Shown here: piece by piece, positions 1 through 5,820 of the stretch
Layout of the letters: every line of letters starts with the position of its first letter
Numbering within the stretch: the first letter of the stretch is position 1
Source of the DNA: Anaerolineae bacterium
GTDB lineage: Bacteria; Chloroflexota; Anaerolineae; Aggregatilineales; Phototrophicaceae
Length of the DNA stretch: 6,560 nt
NCBI GenBank assembly: GCA_028284565.1
Contig: JANQRM010000246.1
Coordinates: 1 to 6,560 of the forward strand
Direction: 5' to 3'
Program-made: the position numbers and the translations under genes
Notes under the pieces: generated by a model
What the model saw: only the letters and a program-made list of their open reading frames with translations
Databases searched by the model: none
Told to the model about the DNA's origin: nothing

Positions 1-1371
1 CATCGGGTGAATAATATCGGGAACTTCGCCGAGTTTAGTGACTTTTTCTTCGATAACGAAACGGGCTTCGGCACGAGTTTGGCTATGAGTCAGTATCTCA
101 ATGAACGAGACCGCATCCAATCAGACTTCGATGGCAAAGCTGTGATAACCGAATTTGCCGGACCCAGCGCAGAACTCATCCAACGTGACCGAAGTGAACA
201 AATCCTTGAAGACTCCTTCTTGATGGATTTAATCGAAGACTTCCCCTATCTCACTCGCCTCCGCGCACAAATGTCCCCTGAGCAGATGACGCTTGATCCT
301 GTGTTCGTTCCAGCTCCCGATAAGGCTGACTTATTGGCTTTTGAATTGACGGATTATGTCGATCCTCTCCACTATTGGGGATGTAGCAGTCGCACCGCCT
401 TCGAGGATGGTTTGGTAGACCGACTGCCAACCGGACGTACAACGATTTCTGCACACAATGTTACCGTTGCTCATCCTGAGGATTGGCAATTCTCTGAATT
501 CACAACCACACTTGATGGCATCACCCATGAGTTTTATGTCTTTGCACCAGAACCAGCAACTTCACTGGATATACGACGAGGGCTAAGCGGTGATGTCTCC
601 CAACCGATGCTGATTATGACATCACGCGCCGAAGGTGATTACATGGCATGGTCAGGAATCTTTTTTGACCATTTGGCGATGGAATTTGATTACGCTAACA
701 CGCCTCTTTCCTATCGGCTGTCATTCTCTGCTGTTGTGCCACCTTACCTGTTTGAAAATCAAGGGCAGGGCTTGACCTATGCAATGATGACCACTGATGA
801 AGATTGGGAAGTCAATCGCGCATTATATGAAGATATGCTCCGTTTCATCCGCAACTATGACTACTTCCTCAATGATGAACTGCGTCACACACTCATGCTT
901 GGATGGGGATGGTCAAATCTTCCGCAAAATTATCCCTTCCCAGCAATGTTTGGTTATCCTGATGGTTGGATTGAGCATGTCAATGCAGATGGAATGATTG
1001 TTGTTACACCTGAAGATGAAAGCATCCAAGCTGAAATTCACTTGCTATCAGCAACAATGTTCGGTTATCAACCGATAGATGGGAATTTTCCCAGTGCCAG
1101 TGAAATTATCGAAGATGTGGTCGCTCAATATGGAATCGACCCAGCACAAGCAGAGAATTTACGCTCACAAATTCAATCCTGCCAAAATATCTCTCTGCTT
1201 ACCTATCAAAATGGGAACGAAAGCGGGGTGGTCGCCTTTAATCAACATTATGCGCTCGTTGTGTCATCCATAGATGACGCCATAAGCGAAGATTTGATGC
1301 GAACCATCGCTAATTCTTTGGACGCGCCCTTCGTCGAACCCTTCTCGCCCTTCTTCTGTGGCTTGGGCTAG
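1..1371 (+). CDS. Hypothetical protein, DUF2330-like N-terminal remnant plus two YP/HP-x-GW/DW modules (5' partial)
   Basis: The frame is open from base 1, so the gene probably begins upstream. A GTG at 7 is possible, but only six upstream bases are visible. Numbering from that GTG, residues 80-100 carry the motif PYLTRL..(M)SPEQMTLDPVF, followed by GC at 125-126. From memory this resembles the end of the DUF2330 family, which has no known biochemical role. Two similar-looking stretches follow: HPEDW at 156-160 leading to an amphipathic helix near 273-287, and GYPDGW near 317-322 leading to a helix near 428-440. Each could be a PsbP/Mog1-like alpha-beta module, implying an internal duplication. 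No membrane segment is visible; a signal peptide, if any, would be outside the window. The protein is acidic and ends in FFCGLG. The gene converges on the ACT-domain gene. That it is a real gene is near certain; the family assignment is tentative and its function unknown. Confidence 0.75.
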   Translation, partial: HRVNNIGNFAEFSDFFFDNETGFGTSLAMSQYLNERDRIQSDFDGKAVITEFAGPSAELIQRDRSEQILEDSFLMDLIEDFPYLTRLRAQMSPEQMTLDPVFVPAPDKADLLAFELTDYVDPLHYWGCSSRTAFEDGLVDRLPTGRTTISAHNVTVAHPEDWQFSEFTTTLDGITHEFYVFAPEPATSLDIRRGLSGDVSQPMLIMTSRAEGDYMAWSGIFFDHLAMEFDYANTPLSYRLSFSAVVPPYLFENQGQGLTYAMMTTDEDWEVNRALYEDMLRFIRNYDYFLNDELRHTLMLGWGWSNLPQNYPFPAMFGYPDGWIEHVNADGMIVVTPEDESIQAEIHLLSATMFGYQPIDGNFPSASEIIEDVVAQYGIDPAQAENLRSQIQSCQNISLLTYQNGNESGVVAFNQHYALVVSSIDDAISEDLMRTIANSLDAPFVEPFSPFFCGLG

Positions 1372-1387
1372 ATAATCTAACATGAAA

Positions 1388-1415
1388 TGGGATGTACATT
1401 GATTGGTGCATCCCA
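1388..1415. terminator. Bidirectional hairpin terminator between convergent genes
   Basis: TGGGATGTAC (1388-1397) pairs with GTGCATCCCA (1406-1415), giving a 10-bp stem with one G-T wobble and an 8-base loop. It lies in the 57-base gap between the stop of the + gene (1371) and the stop of the - gene (1429), where a shared terminator is expected. The T-rich tract is poor on both sides (TATTATCTTTAT on +, TTTCATGTT on -), so it is not a textbook intrinsic terminator. Confidence 0.65.
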
Positions 1416-1428
1416 CCATCTATTATCT

Positions 1429-1824
1429 TTATAGTTGCTGTTCTGCTTTCCACTGTTCAGAGACAGCAAAACCTCGTTCTATGTCATCAACCACTAAAAC
1501 CAGTTGATGATTATGGTCGCTGTAGAGTACCTCAATATTCACCCCAGCATCTGCCATCCGACGCGTGAGCATTCCCAATTGTCCCGGAACATCTTGTTTA
1601 AGCCGTTGCACAAGCACCTTCCGACAAGCTAATACTTCAATTCCCGCTGTTTCGAGTGCTTGTCGGGCTTGTTGAACATCTTCAAAGAGAAAGTGAGCAA
1701 CACCCTCATCGTTGACGACACATGCGCCACCCCTTTCAATACTGACACCCGCTTTACCAAGTGCTTCTCCCATCTCAGCTAATGCACCGGGTCGATTATG
1801 AAGTCGAATGGTTAAGTCATACAT
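1429..1824 (-). CDS. Tandem ACT-domain protein
   Basis: This 131-residue protein consists almost entirely of two ACT domains. The first spans about residues 2-70, with the ligand-loop motif NRPGALAEMGEAL at 10-22 and AGVSIE at 25-30. The second spans about 72-120, with DVPGQLGMLTRRMADAGVNIEVLYSD at 78-103. ACT domains bind small ligands, usually amino acids, at domain interfaces. With no catalytic domain attached, this is a likely stand-alone sensor or regulator, similar to the uncharacterised tandem-ACT family COG4747. The ATG at 1824 has a good Shine-Dalgarno AGGAG (bases 1833-1837 on this strand) with an 8-base spacer. It begins 23 bases after the ABM-like gene on the same strand, so the two are very probably one operon, transcribed from the region in front of the divergent LysR gene. 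The ligand cannot be read from the sequence. Confidence 0.9.
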   Translation of the reverse strand: MYDLTIRLHNRPGALAEMGEALGKAGVSIERGGACVVNDEGVAHFLFEDVQQARQALETAGIEVLACRKVLVQRLKQDVPGQLGMLTRRMADAGVNIEVLYSDHNHQLVLVVDDIERGFAVSEQWKAEQQL

Positions 1825-1847
1825 CTGAAATGCTCCTATGTTTGATG

Positions 1848-2183
1848 TTAAAGTTGACTATCTTCTGGCACATCACCGCGGTTGACCTTGCCATAATCAC
1901 GAATAACGTCTGCCATACAAAGTCGGTAACTTGTGAAAATGTTTTGTCGTCCTTTTACTTGGGCTTCACGATGTGGAGAAAGATTGCGCCATGCTCGAAC
2001 CGCTTCTTCATCGCTAAAGAAAGCCAGTGTTAATAACTGAGTTGGGTTATCAGGATGAACATATCGCTGAATAGAAAGTAACCCATCAAACTCAGCACCG
2101 AGTTGGCGCATCCTATCTGCATGATGACGATAAGAGTCGAGATGTACTTCATCAAGTTGATATTCAAATATCATCGCTATCAT
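1848..2183 (-). CDS. ABM-family (antibiotic biosynthesis monooxygenase-like) dimeric alpha/beta-barrel protein
   Basis: The length of about 111 residues is typical of single-domain ABM proteins. Visible features, numbered from the chosen start, are a first strand MIFEYQL (4-10), helix HLDSYRHHADRM (14-25), strand GLLSIQRYV (34-42), strand LLTLAFFSDEEAVRAWR (50-66), and a histidine-bearing segment SPHREAQVKGR (69-79). A final strand FTSYRLCMADVIRDYG (83-98) follows. Some members of the fold oxidise aromatic or quinol substrates without cofactors or degrade heme; many have no known role, and the substrate cannot be predicted here. The frame also has ATGs at 2210, 2207 and 2174. I prefer 2183 because it has a partial Shine-Dalgarno (GAAAG) about 7 bases upstream and gives the usual family length; a start at 2210 would add nine non-conserved residues. 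It is the first gene of a two-gene operon with the tandem ACT gene and divergent from a LysR regulator, a common arrangement for regulated enzymes. Confidence 0.85.
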   Translation of the reverse strand: MIAMIFEYQLDEVHLDSYRHHADRMRQLGAEFDGLLSIQRYVHPDNPTQLLTLAFFSDEEAVRAWRNLSPHREAQVKGRQNIFTSYRLCMADVIRDYGKVNRGDVPEDSQL

Positions 2184-2213
2184 GTGTCGTCTTTCATTGA
2201 CAAACATCATCTA

Positions 2214-2242
2214 TAGCCACAGCGTAATACACCGAGTATTAT
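2214..2242 (+). promoter_or_regulatory. Possible promoter of the LysR-type gene
   Basis: TAGCCA (2214-2219) and TATTAT (2237-2242) are separated by 17 bases and match the sigma-70 boxes at 4/6 and 5/6. Transcription would begin near 2249 and leave a leader of about 40 bases containing the second inverted repeat. The -10 box overlaps the right arm of the first inverted repeat (2225-2241), so a protein bound there would block it. This rests on two short matches only. Confidence 0.3.
2225..2241. promoter_or_regulatory. Perfect inverted repeat TAATAC-N5-GTATTA, candidate operator
   Basis: Six-base perfect arms (2225-2230 and 2236-2241) flank the spacer ACCGA in the divergent region between the ABM-like gene and the LysR gene. 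The size suits a dimeric helix-turn-helix protein. It lacks T-N11-A spacing at its centre, so it is not a canonical LysR box, although ATAC/GTAT half-sites do occur in LysR-family sites. Its centre is 46 bases from that of the second repeat. Confidence 0.45.
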
Positions 2243-2269
2243 GTGCCCAATTGATACTTTGCATGAGCA

Positions 2270-2288
2270 TTATCAGGAAAGCTGATAA
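2270..2288. promoter_or_regulatory. Perfect inverted repeat TTATCAG-N5-CTGATAA containing a LysR box (ATC-N9-GAT)
   Basis: Seven-base perfect arms (2270-2276 and 2282-2288) flank GAAAG. Within them, ATC (2272-2274) and GAT (2284-2286) lie nine bases apart, matching the LysR-type consensus T-N11-A in its ATC-N9-GAT form. The element ends two bases before the LysR start codon and overlaps that gene's Shine-Dalgarno (AGGAAA, 2275-2280). Binding would therefore repress the regulator, the usual autoregulation. Seen from the divergent ABM gene, it would sit about 60-75 bases upstream of a transcription start near 2205-2220, where LysR activators commonly bind. As RNA it could also fold over the ribosome site. 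Confidence 0.6.
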
Positions 2289-2290
2289 AC

Positions 2291-3181
2291 ATGGAACTCA
2301 ATCAGGTCGAAGCCTTTATTGCCGTCGCACAGATGAAGAGTTTCACACAAGCGACGTATGTCTTACATTTATCACAGCCAGCCATCAGCCGACGAATCAG
2401 TTTATTGGAACAAGAACTCGGCGTGAGCTTATTCGAGCGTGTACACGAAGGCGTGGTTCTCACAGAAGCTGGGCATACTTTTCTTCCTCATGCCCAAACG
2501 ATACTCGCTAGCGTACAGGACAGTATCGAGGCTATTCGAGACATGCAGATGAAAGCACAGGGTACAGTCACGTTAGCCATGATTGGCACGCTCGCCAGCA
2601 CAGATTTCACTACACGCCTTCAGCACTTTCGACAAAAATATCCTGCTGTTCAACTTCAATTAAGAACAGCGCGTAGCAATGAAGTCAGTGATTTTGTCCG
2701 CAGTGGTGCGGTACATCTCGGTTTACGCTACTTTGAAGACCCAGACCCCGAACTCGTATCACAGCTTGTCACCGAAGAATCACTCGTTGTCGTGGGAGCG
2801 AGTTCGCATGGTTGGGGAGAAAACCTCAGCGTTGCTGACCTAAACGATATGTCATGGGTCACGTTTCCAATTGGGCAAGGCTCATCTGGTGAACCCTTTG
2901 CACGCTTACAAACCAAGCACCTCGAAAAACAGGGACTCGACCAAACGGAAGCCATTGTGATAGATAGCCTCACTGCTCAAAAACGCATGATTGAAGCCGA
3001 CTTTGGGATTGGCTTGTTGCCCTACAGCAGTATTCAAGAAGAATTACGATTGGGTACATTGCAGATTTTACCCATTGAGGAATTACACACTAGTGTACCG
3101 ATAATGGTTTTACATCGCAAAGATGGCTACCGGAGCAAGGCAACCCTTTCACTGATTGATGAATTATTGGATGCAGAATAA
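2291..3181 (+). CDS. LysR-type transcriptional regulator
   Basis: The 296-residue length is standard for the family. Residues 1-60 form the N-terminal winged helix-turn-helix: MELNQVEAFIAVAQMKSFTQ, then the recognition helix LSQPAISRRISLLEQELG at about 27-44, and the wing LFERVHEGVVLTEAG at 48-61. A linker helix covers about 62-88. Residues 91-293 form the periplasmic-binding-protein-like effector domain, beginning GTVTLAMIGTLAS. The ATG at 2291 has AGGAAA ten bases upstream. It is divergent from the ABM/tandem-ACT operon with about 107 bases between starts; by the general rule for this family it probably regulates that operon in response to a small molecule, and itself through the overlapping box at 2270-2288. 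The inducer cannot be told from the sequence. No terminator is evident after its TAA; the next gene's start is 126 bases away. Confidence 0.95.
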   Translation: MELNQVEAFIAVAQMKSFTQATYVLHLSQPAISRRISLLEQELGVSLFERVHEGVVLTEAGHTFLPHAQTILASVQDSIEAIRDMQMKAQGTVTLAMIGTLASTDFTTRLQHFRQKYPAVQLQLRTARSNEVSDFVRSGAVHLGLRYFEDPDPELVSQLVTEESLVVVGASSHGWGENLSVADLNDMSWVTFPIGQGSSGEPFARLQTKHLEKQGLDQTEAIVIDSLTAQKRMIEADFGIGLLPYSSIQEELRLGTLQILPIEELHTSVPIMVLHRKDGYRSKATLSLIDELLDAE

Positions 3182-3247
3182 TACATCATTCCATCCCATG
3201 CATTTGTTATTCATAGCAAGACATAAGAGCAAGTATCACCTCACCCT

Positions 3248-3277
3248 TTGCACAAACACTATCACCCGCCATACTAT
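3248..3277 (+). promoter_or_regulatory. Weak candidate promoter for the FKBP/dehalogenase operon
   Basis: TTGCAC (3248-3253) and TACTAT (3272-3277) are separated by 18 bases and sit about 30 bases before the FKBP start. The boxes match the sigma-70 consensus at only 3/6 and 4/6. Read-through from the LysR gene is an alternative source of transcription. Confidence 0.25.
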
Positions 3278-3295
3278 GCTCATCATTCATCATCA

Positions 3296-3300
3296 AAGGA
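3296..3300 (+). promoter_or_regulatory. Ribosome binding site deciding the FKBP start
   Basis: AAGGA lies seven bases before the ATG at 3308. The frame could be extended to a TTG at 3248, but nothing resembling a Shine-Dalgarno precedes that codon and the extra 20 residues are low-complexity (His/Pro/Ser-rich). The same AAAGGACAA stretch recurs before the next gene (3705-3713), also seven bases from its ATG. Confidence 0.8.
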
Positions 3301-3307
3301 CAATTTC

Positions 3308-3703
3308 ATGAGTCATCCCAACCAAAGCGAAGGCGAACAATATCTCACAAACAATGCCAAAAATGATTACATCACTGTAACCGACAGTGGCTTGCAATAC
3401 GAAATCCTAAAAGATGCTGACGGACCCAAGCCCCAAGCATCTGATACAGTCGAAGTAAATTATCTGGGCAAACTCATCAACGGCAAACAATTCGACAGCT
3501 CTTATGACCGCGGACAAACCATCGAATTTCCCTTGAATGGGGTCATTGCGGGATGGACAGAAGGCGTACAACTCATGTCTGTGGGTTCGACCTATCGCTT
3601 CTATATCCCCTACAACCTTGCCTATGGTGAAAAAGGGTATCCACCAGTCATCCCGCCCTATAGCACGCTGATTTTTGATGTCGAACTTGTGAGCATAAAA
3701 TAG
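3308..3703 (+). CDS. FKBP-type peptidyl-prolyl cis-trans isomerase
   Basis: The 131-residue protein has one FKBP domain at about residues 43-130, preceded by a short linker (SGLQYEILKDADG, 27-39) like that before the FKBP domain in Mip/FklB proteins. Residues aligning with the FKBP12 pocket are present: Y52, F62, D63, R68, F74, V79-I80, W83 (core tryptophan), Y106, I115 and F123. The isomerase should therefore be active, catalysing cis-trans isomerisation of X-Pro bonds during protein folding. There is no signal peptide and no N-terminal dimerisation helix of the Mip type, so it is probably a cytosolic monomer. The ATG at 3308 is chosen for its strong Shine-Dalgarno. The haloalkane-dehalogenase-like gene follows 14 bases later with the same ribosome-site sequence, so the two are likely co-transcribed. 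Confidence 0.93.
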   Translation: MSHPNQSEGEQYLTNNAKNDYITVTDSGLQYEILKDADGPKPQASDTVEVNYLGKLINGKQFDSSYDRGQTIEFPLNGVIAGWTEGVQLMSVGSTYRFYIPYNLAYGEKGYPPVIPPYSTLIFDVELVSIK

Positions 3704-3717
3704 CAAAGGACAAGCTG

Positions 3718-4611
3718 ATGACCGTTCTCCGCACACCTGATGAACGATTCGAGAATCTGCCGGACTATTCTTTTAAACCGAACTATTTGGACATCAACGG
3801 GATGCGGATGCATTATGTTTATGAAGGCAGAGGTGATGAAGTCATTCTGTGCTTACATGGTGAACCCACATGGTCTTTCCTCTATCGGCATATGATACCC
3901 CCACTAGCCGAACATTATCGCGTGGTTGCCCCGGATTTGTTCGGCTTCGGACGCTCAGATAAACCCGCAGAATTAGAGGATTACTCCTATCAGATGCACC
4001 ATAAATCCTTAGTTGAATTTATCGAATCACTAGATTTGCGGAATATCACGCTCATTTGCCAAGATTGGGGTGGGTTGCTGGGCTTACCCATTGCGGCAGA
4101 GTTCCAAGACCGTTTTTCCCGTTTGGTTGTGTTGAACACTTTCCTCCCGACAGGAGAAGAGACACCAAGCGACGCTTTCCTCCAATGGCGCGCCTTTACT
4201 AAGAAAATCGGCACGAAGATGCGAATAGGGGATTTAATTCAATCCACCATCGTCAGTGGTGCTTTACCCGATGACGTGATTAACGGCTATAATGCCCCTT
4301 ATCCCGACGACAGCTACAAAGCGGGTGCGGCGATGTTCCCATTGCTAGTCCCCATTTCACCCGATGATCCAACTGTACCTGCCATGCTTTTAGCCCGTGA
4401 ACGCCTTTCCAAATGGGAGAAACCCGCCTTTGTTCTCTTTTCTGATAGTGACCCTATTCTCGGTGGCGCACAAAAATTCTTCCTCAACTTGCTCCCAACT
4501 GCCAAAGACCAACCCATCTTTCGTATTAGGGGGGCAGGACACTTCTTGCAAGAAGAAAAAGGCGCAGAAATCGCCCAACACGTTCACGAATTTATCCAAC
4601 GAAAAAAGTAG
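3718..4611 (+). CDS. Haloalkane dehalogenase, subfamily I (DhlA-like alpha/beta-hydrolase)
   Basis: The 297-residue alpha/beta-hydrolase carries the haloalkane dehalogenase catalytic set. The oxyanion-loop motif HGEPTWSFLYR is at 47-57 (E49), the nucleophile is D116 in CQDWGG, and the first halide-binding tryptophan is W117. A second tryptophan, W157, lies in the cap (FLQWRAF) where DhlA has W175. The acid D245 in SDSDPILGG follows the cap, as in subfamily I, and the base is H275 in GAGHFLQE. The cap stretch YNAPYPDDSYKAGAAMFP (191-208) also resembles DhlA. Known members hydrolyse carbon-halogen bonds to an alcohol and halide in the cytoplasm; the natural substrate here is unknown. AAGGA (3706-3710) is seven bases before the ATG. 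The gene follows the FKBP gene by 14 bases. No terminator is visible after its TAG, and the same frame remains open into the LRR region. A dehalogenase-like hydrolase with another substrate is possible but less likely. Confidence 0.9.
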   Translation: MTVLRTPDERFENLPDYSFKPNYLDINGMRMHYVYEGRGDEVILCLHGEPTWSFLYRHMIPPLAEHYRVVAPDLFGFGRSDKPAELEDYSYQMHHKSLVEFIESLDLRNITLICQDWGGLLGLPIAAEFQDRFSRLVVLNTFLPTGEETPSDAFLQWRAFTKKIGTKMRIGDLIQSTIVSGALPDDVINGYNAPYPDDSYKAGAAMFPLLVPISPDDPTVPAMLLARERLSKWEKPAFVLFSDSDPILGGAQKFFLNLLPTAKDQPIFRIRGAGHFLQEEKGAEIAQHVHEFIQRKK

Positions 4612-4677
4612 AAAGTTACTCCAAGTATTTCAAGTCATAGTAATTCCATCCCTCAGCTCACACAGACTTATCCTCAA

Positions 4678-5238
4678 TTGCATGTGGAGATTGAAGATGA
4701 GTCTGCTTTTCGTCTAGCTTTGTGTGATGCAGATTTATTGACTATCCCCGATTTCATTCAACAATTCAGCGAATTGCAACACCTCGACCTGTCACAAAAT
4801 CGTTTGACAGACCTTCCGTCTTGGCTGTGGGATTTAACGAAACTTAGGACACTGCGACTCGATGATAACGCCCTACACACAATTCCAGACCGCATCCACC
4901 ACCTCCAAAATCTTGAAGAACTCCATGCCAACAGCAATCAACTAGCAAAACTCCCCGACACAATTTACGAACTACCCCAGTTGCGACAACTGCACTTGAA
5001 TGATAATCAATTCACCGCATTACCGCATATCATTTATCAATTGCCCAAACTAGAAGTCCTCATGTTTGGGGGAAATCCACTAGATAAGTTGTCAGCGGAC
5101 ATAGGGAAACTCCAAAAATTGCGACGCCTCTATCTGCATAACAATGGCTTACAATCCCTACCCGATGATATTGGCGACCTAATCCAACTCAAGACTCTCG
5201 ATCTAGGTCATAATGACTTAGCTCATCTCCCCGCTTAA
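4678..5238 (+). CDS. Leucine-rich-repeat protein, N-terminal fragment
   Basis: This is the part before the internal TAA: 186 residues with a partial N-terminal repeat (RLALCDADLLTIPDFIQQ) and about six and a half full repeats from FSELQHLDLSQN onward. The repeat arrangement ends abruptly after LAHLPA with no C-terminal cap, so the product would expose its hydrophobic core. TTG at 4678 is the longest start; GTG at 4684 is equally possible, and neither has a ribosome site. It starts 66 bases after the dehalogenase stop and could be on the same transcript. Confidence 0.5.
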   Translation: MHVEIEDESAFRLALCDADLLTIPDFIQQFSELQHLDLSQNRLTDLPSWLWDLTKLRTLRLDDNALHTIPDRIHHLQNLEELHANSNQLAKLPDTIYELPQLRQLHLNDNQFTALPHIIYQLPKLEVLMFGGNPLDKLSADIGKLQKLRRLYLHNNGLQSLPDDIGDLIQLKTLDLGHNDLAHLPA

Positions 5239-5298
5239 ATTGGCAACTTAAGCAATCTCACCCATTTCCTCTATCTCAGTGATAATCGCCTCCGTAAG

Positions 5299-5769
5299 TT
5301 GCCTGAGTCGATGCAACAGCTCAAGCAACTCCGCTACCTAAACATCACAGACAATCAATTTACAGAATTACCAACATGGATAGGTGAATTGACCCATCTC
5401 CGCGAGTTCAGACTCTATAACAACCAACTGTCGTCACTGCCAGAAAACATCGGCAAGCTCTCAGACCTAAGCGAACTCCATCTCCAAAACAATCCACTTC
5501 ATAAACTCCCTGATTCCATCGGCAACTTGCATTCACTGACTCATCTTGATTTGCGAAACAATCATTTGACCCGCTTGCCCGATACAATGGCTTACTTGAC
5601 CCATCTTGAATTCCTCGATTTACGCGCCAACCACCTTACATTATTGCCCGAAGCACTCCTAAAATTACCAAACCTCAAAAAGCTCGATTTACGTTGGGTC
5701 AAGTTGAATACCAGTCCAGCTTGGATAAACGAACTTGAGAAACGCGGATGTATCGTTTATCAATCATAA
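5299..5769 (+). CDS. Leucine-rich-repeat protein, C-terminal fragment
   Basis: This is the part after the internal TAA, in the same frame: up to 156 residues with the end of the eighth repeat, five full repeats (LKQLRYLNITDN to LTHLEFLDLRAN) and the C-terminal cap ending CIVYQS. The nominal start TTG 5299 and the first ATG at 5311 both lack a Shine-Dalgarno and fall inside a repeat, so independent translation is doubtful. The repeats themselves are well kept, with LP and N positions intact, suggesting that the interruption is recent. Confidence 0.4.
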   Translation: MPESMQQLKQLRYLNITDNQFTELPTWIGELTHLREFRLYNNQLSSLPENIGKLSDLSELHLQNNPLHKLPDSIGNLHSLTHLDLRNNHLTRLPDTMAYLTHLEFLDLRANHLTLLPEALLKLPNLKKLDLRWVKLNTSPAWINELEKRGCIVYQS

Positions 5770-5791
5770 CCACTCGGTTAAGCATTCTTGC

Positions 5792-5820
5792 TTGGGCAAT
5801 TCATATTTACCCGATATAAT
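5792..5820 (+). promoter_or_regulatory. Candidate upstream promoter (TTGGGC-N17-TATAAT)
   Basis: TATAAT (5815-5820) is a perfect -10 box with TTGGGC (5792-5797) 17 bases upstream. A TACCC-type motif (ATTTACCCG, 5805-5813) lies directly between the boxes, so a protein bound there would interfere with it. It would be the distal of two tandem promoters for the gene at 5964. Confidence 0.4.

Larger units (their letters stand above)
4678..5769 (+). pseudogene. Leucine-rich-repeat protein gene interrupted by an in-frame TAA
   Basis: One reading frame encodes a run of 23-residue leucine-rich repeats of the bacterial LxxLxxLxLxxNxLxxLPxxI type, broken by a single TAA at 5236-5238. Fourteen units begin near 4765, 4834, 4903, 4972, 5041, 5110, 5179, 5248, 5320, 5389, 5458, 5527, 5596 and 5665; a partial unit precedes them, and the last is a divergent C-terminal cap (LDLRWVKL to the end). 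The TAA is in the seventh unit where its neighbours have LP-x-x-I; a GAA, CAA or AAA would restore the pattern. The eighth unit has 24 residues instead of 23 (THFLYLSDN). No ATG opens the frame; candidates are TTG 4678 and GTG 4684, neither with a Shine-Dalgarno. Such proteins usually mediate protein-protein contacts; no enzymatic domain, signal peptide or membrane anchor is present. A sequencing error or stop read-through is the alternative to genuine decay. Confidence 0.75.

Noticed and set aside
3086..3096. Short perfect palindrome ACACTAGTGT
   Set aside because: It lies inside the LysR coding sequence and ten-base palindromes of this sort are expected by chance.
3204..3219. Imperfect palindrome TTGTTAT-TC-ATAGCAA between the LysR and FKBP genes
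   Set aside because: It has one mismatch, a two-base centre and no clear relation to a promoter or start, so it may be chance.
3407..3736. Open frame on the - strand across the FKBP gene
   Set aside because: It is fully overlapped by a clear FKBP domain with conserved pocket residues. The - strand product has no recognisable features.
4397..4717. Second + strand frame overlapping the dehalogenase end and the LRR start, beginning with an ATG
   Set aside because: It covers the catalytic C-terminal part of the dehalogenase in another frame, is low in recognisable features and has no ribosome site.
4765..5766. Regular 69-base periodicity resembling a repeat array
   Set aside because: It comes from the 23-residue leucine-rich repeats of a coding frame. 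Units differ strongly at the DNA level, so it is not CRISPR or satellite DNA.
5767..5793. Two small adjacent hairpins, TAACC-N4-GGTTA and AAGCA-N4-TGCTT, after the LRR gene
   Set aside because: The stems are only five base pairs and no T-run follows, so I do not call a terminator, though weak termination cannot be excluded.
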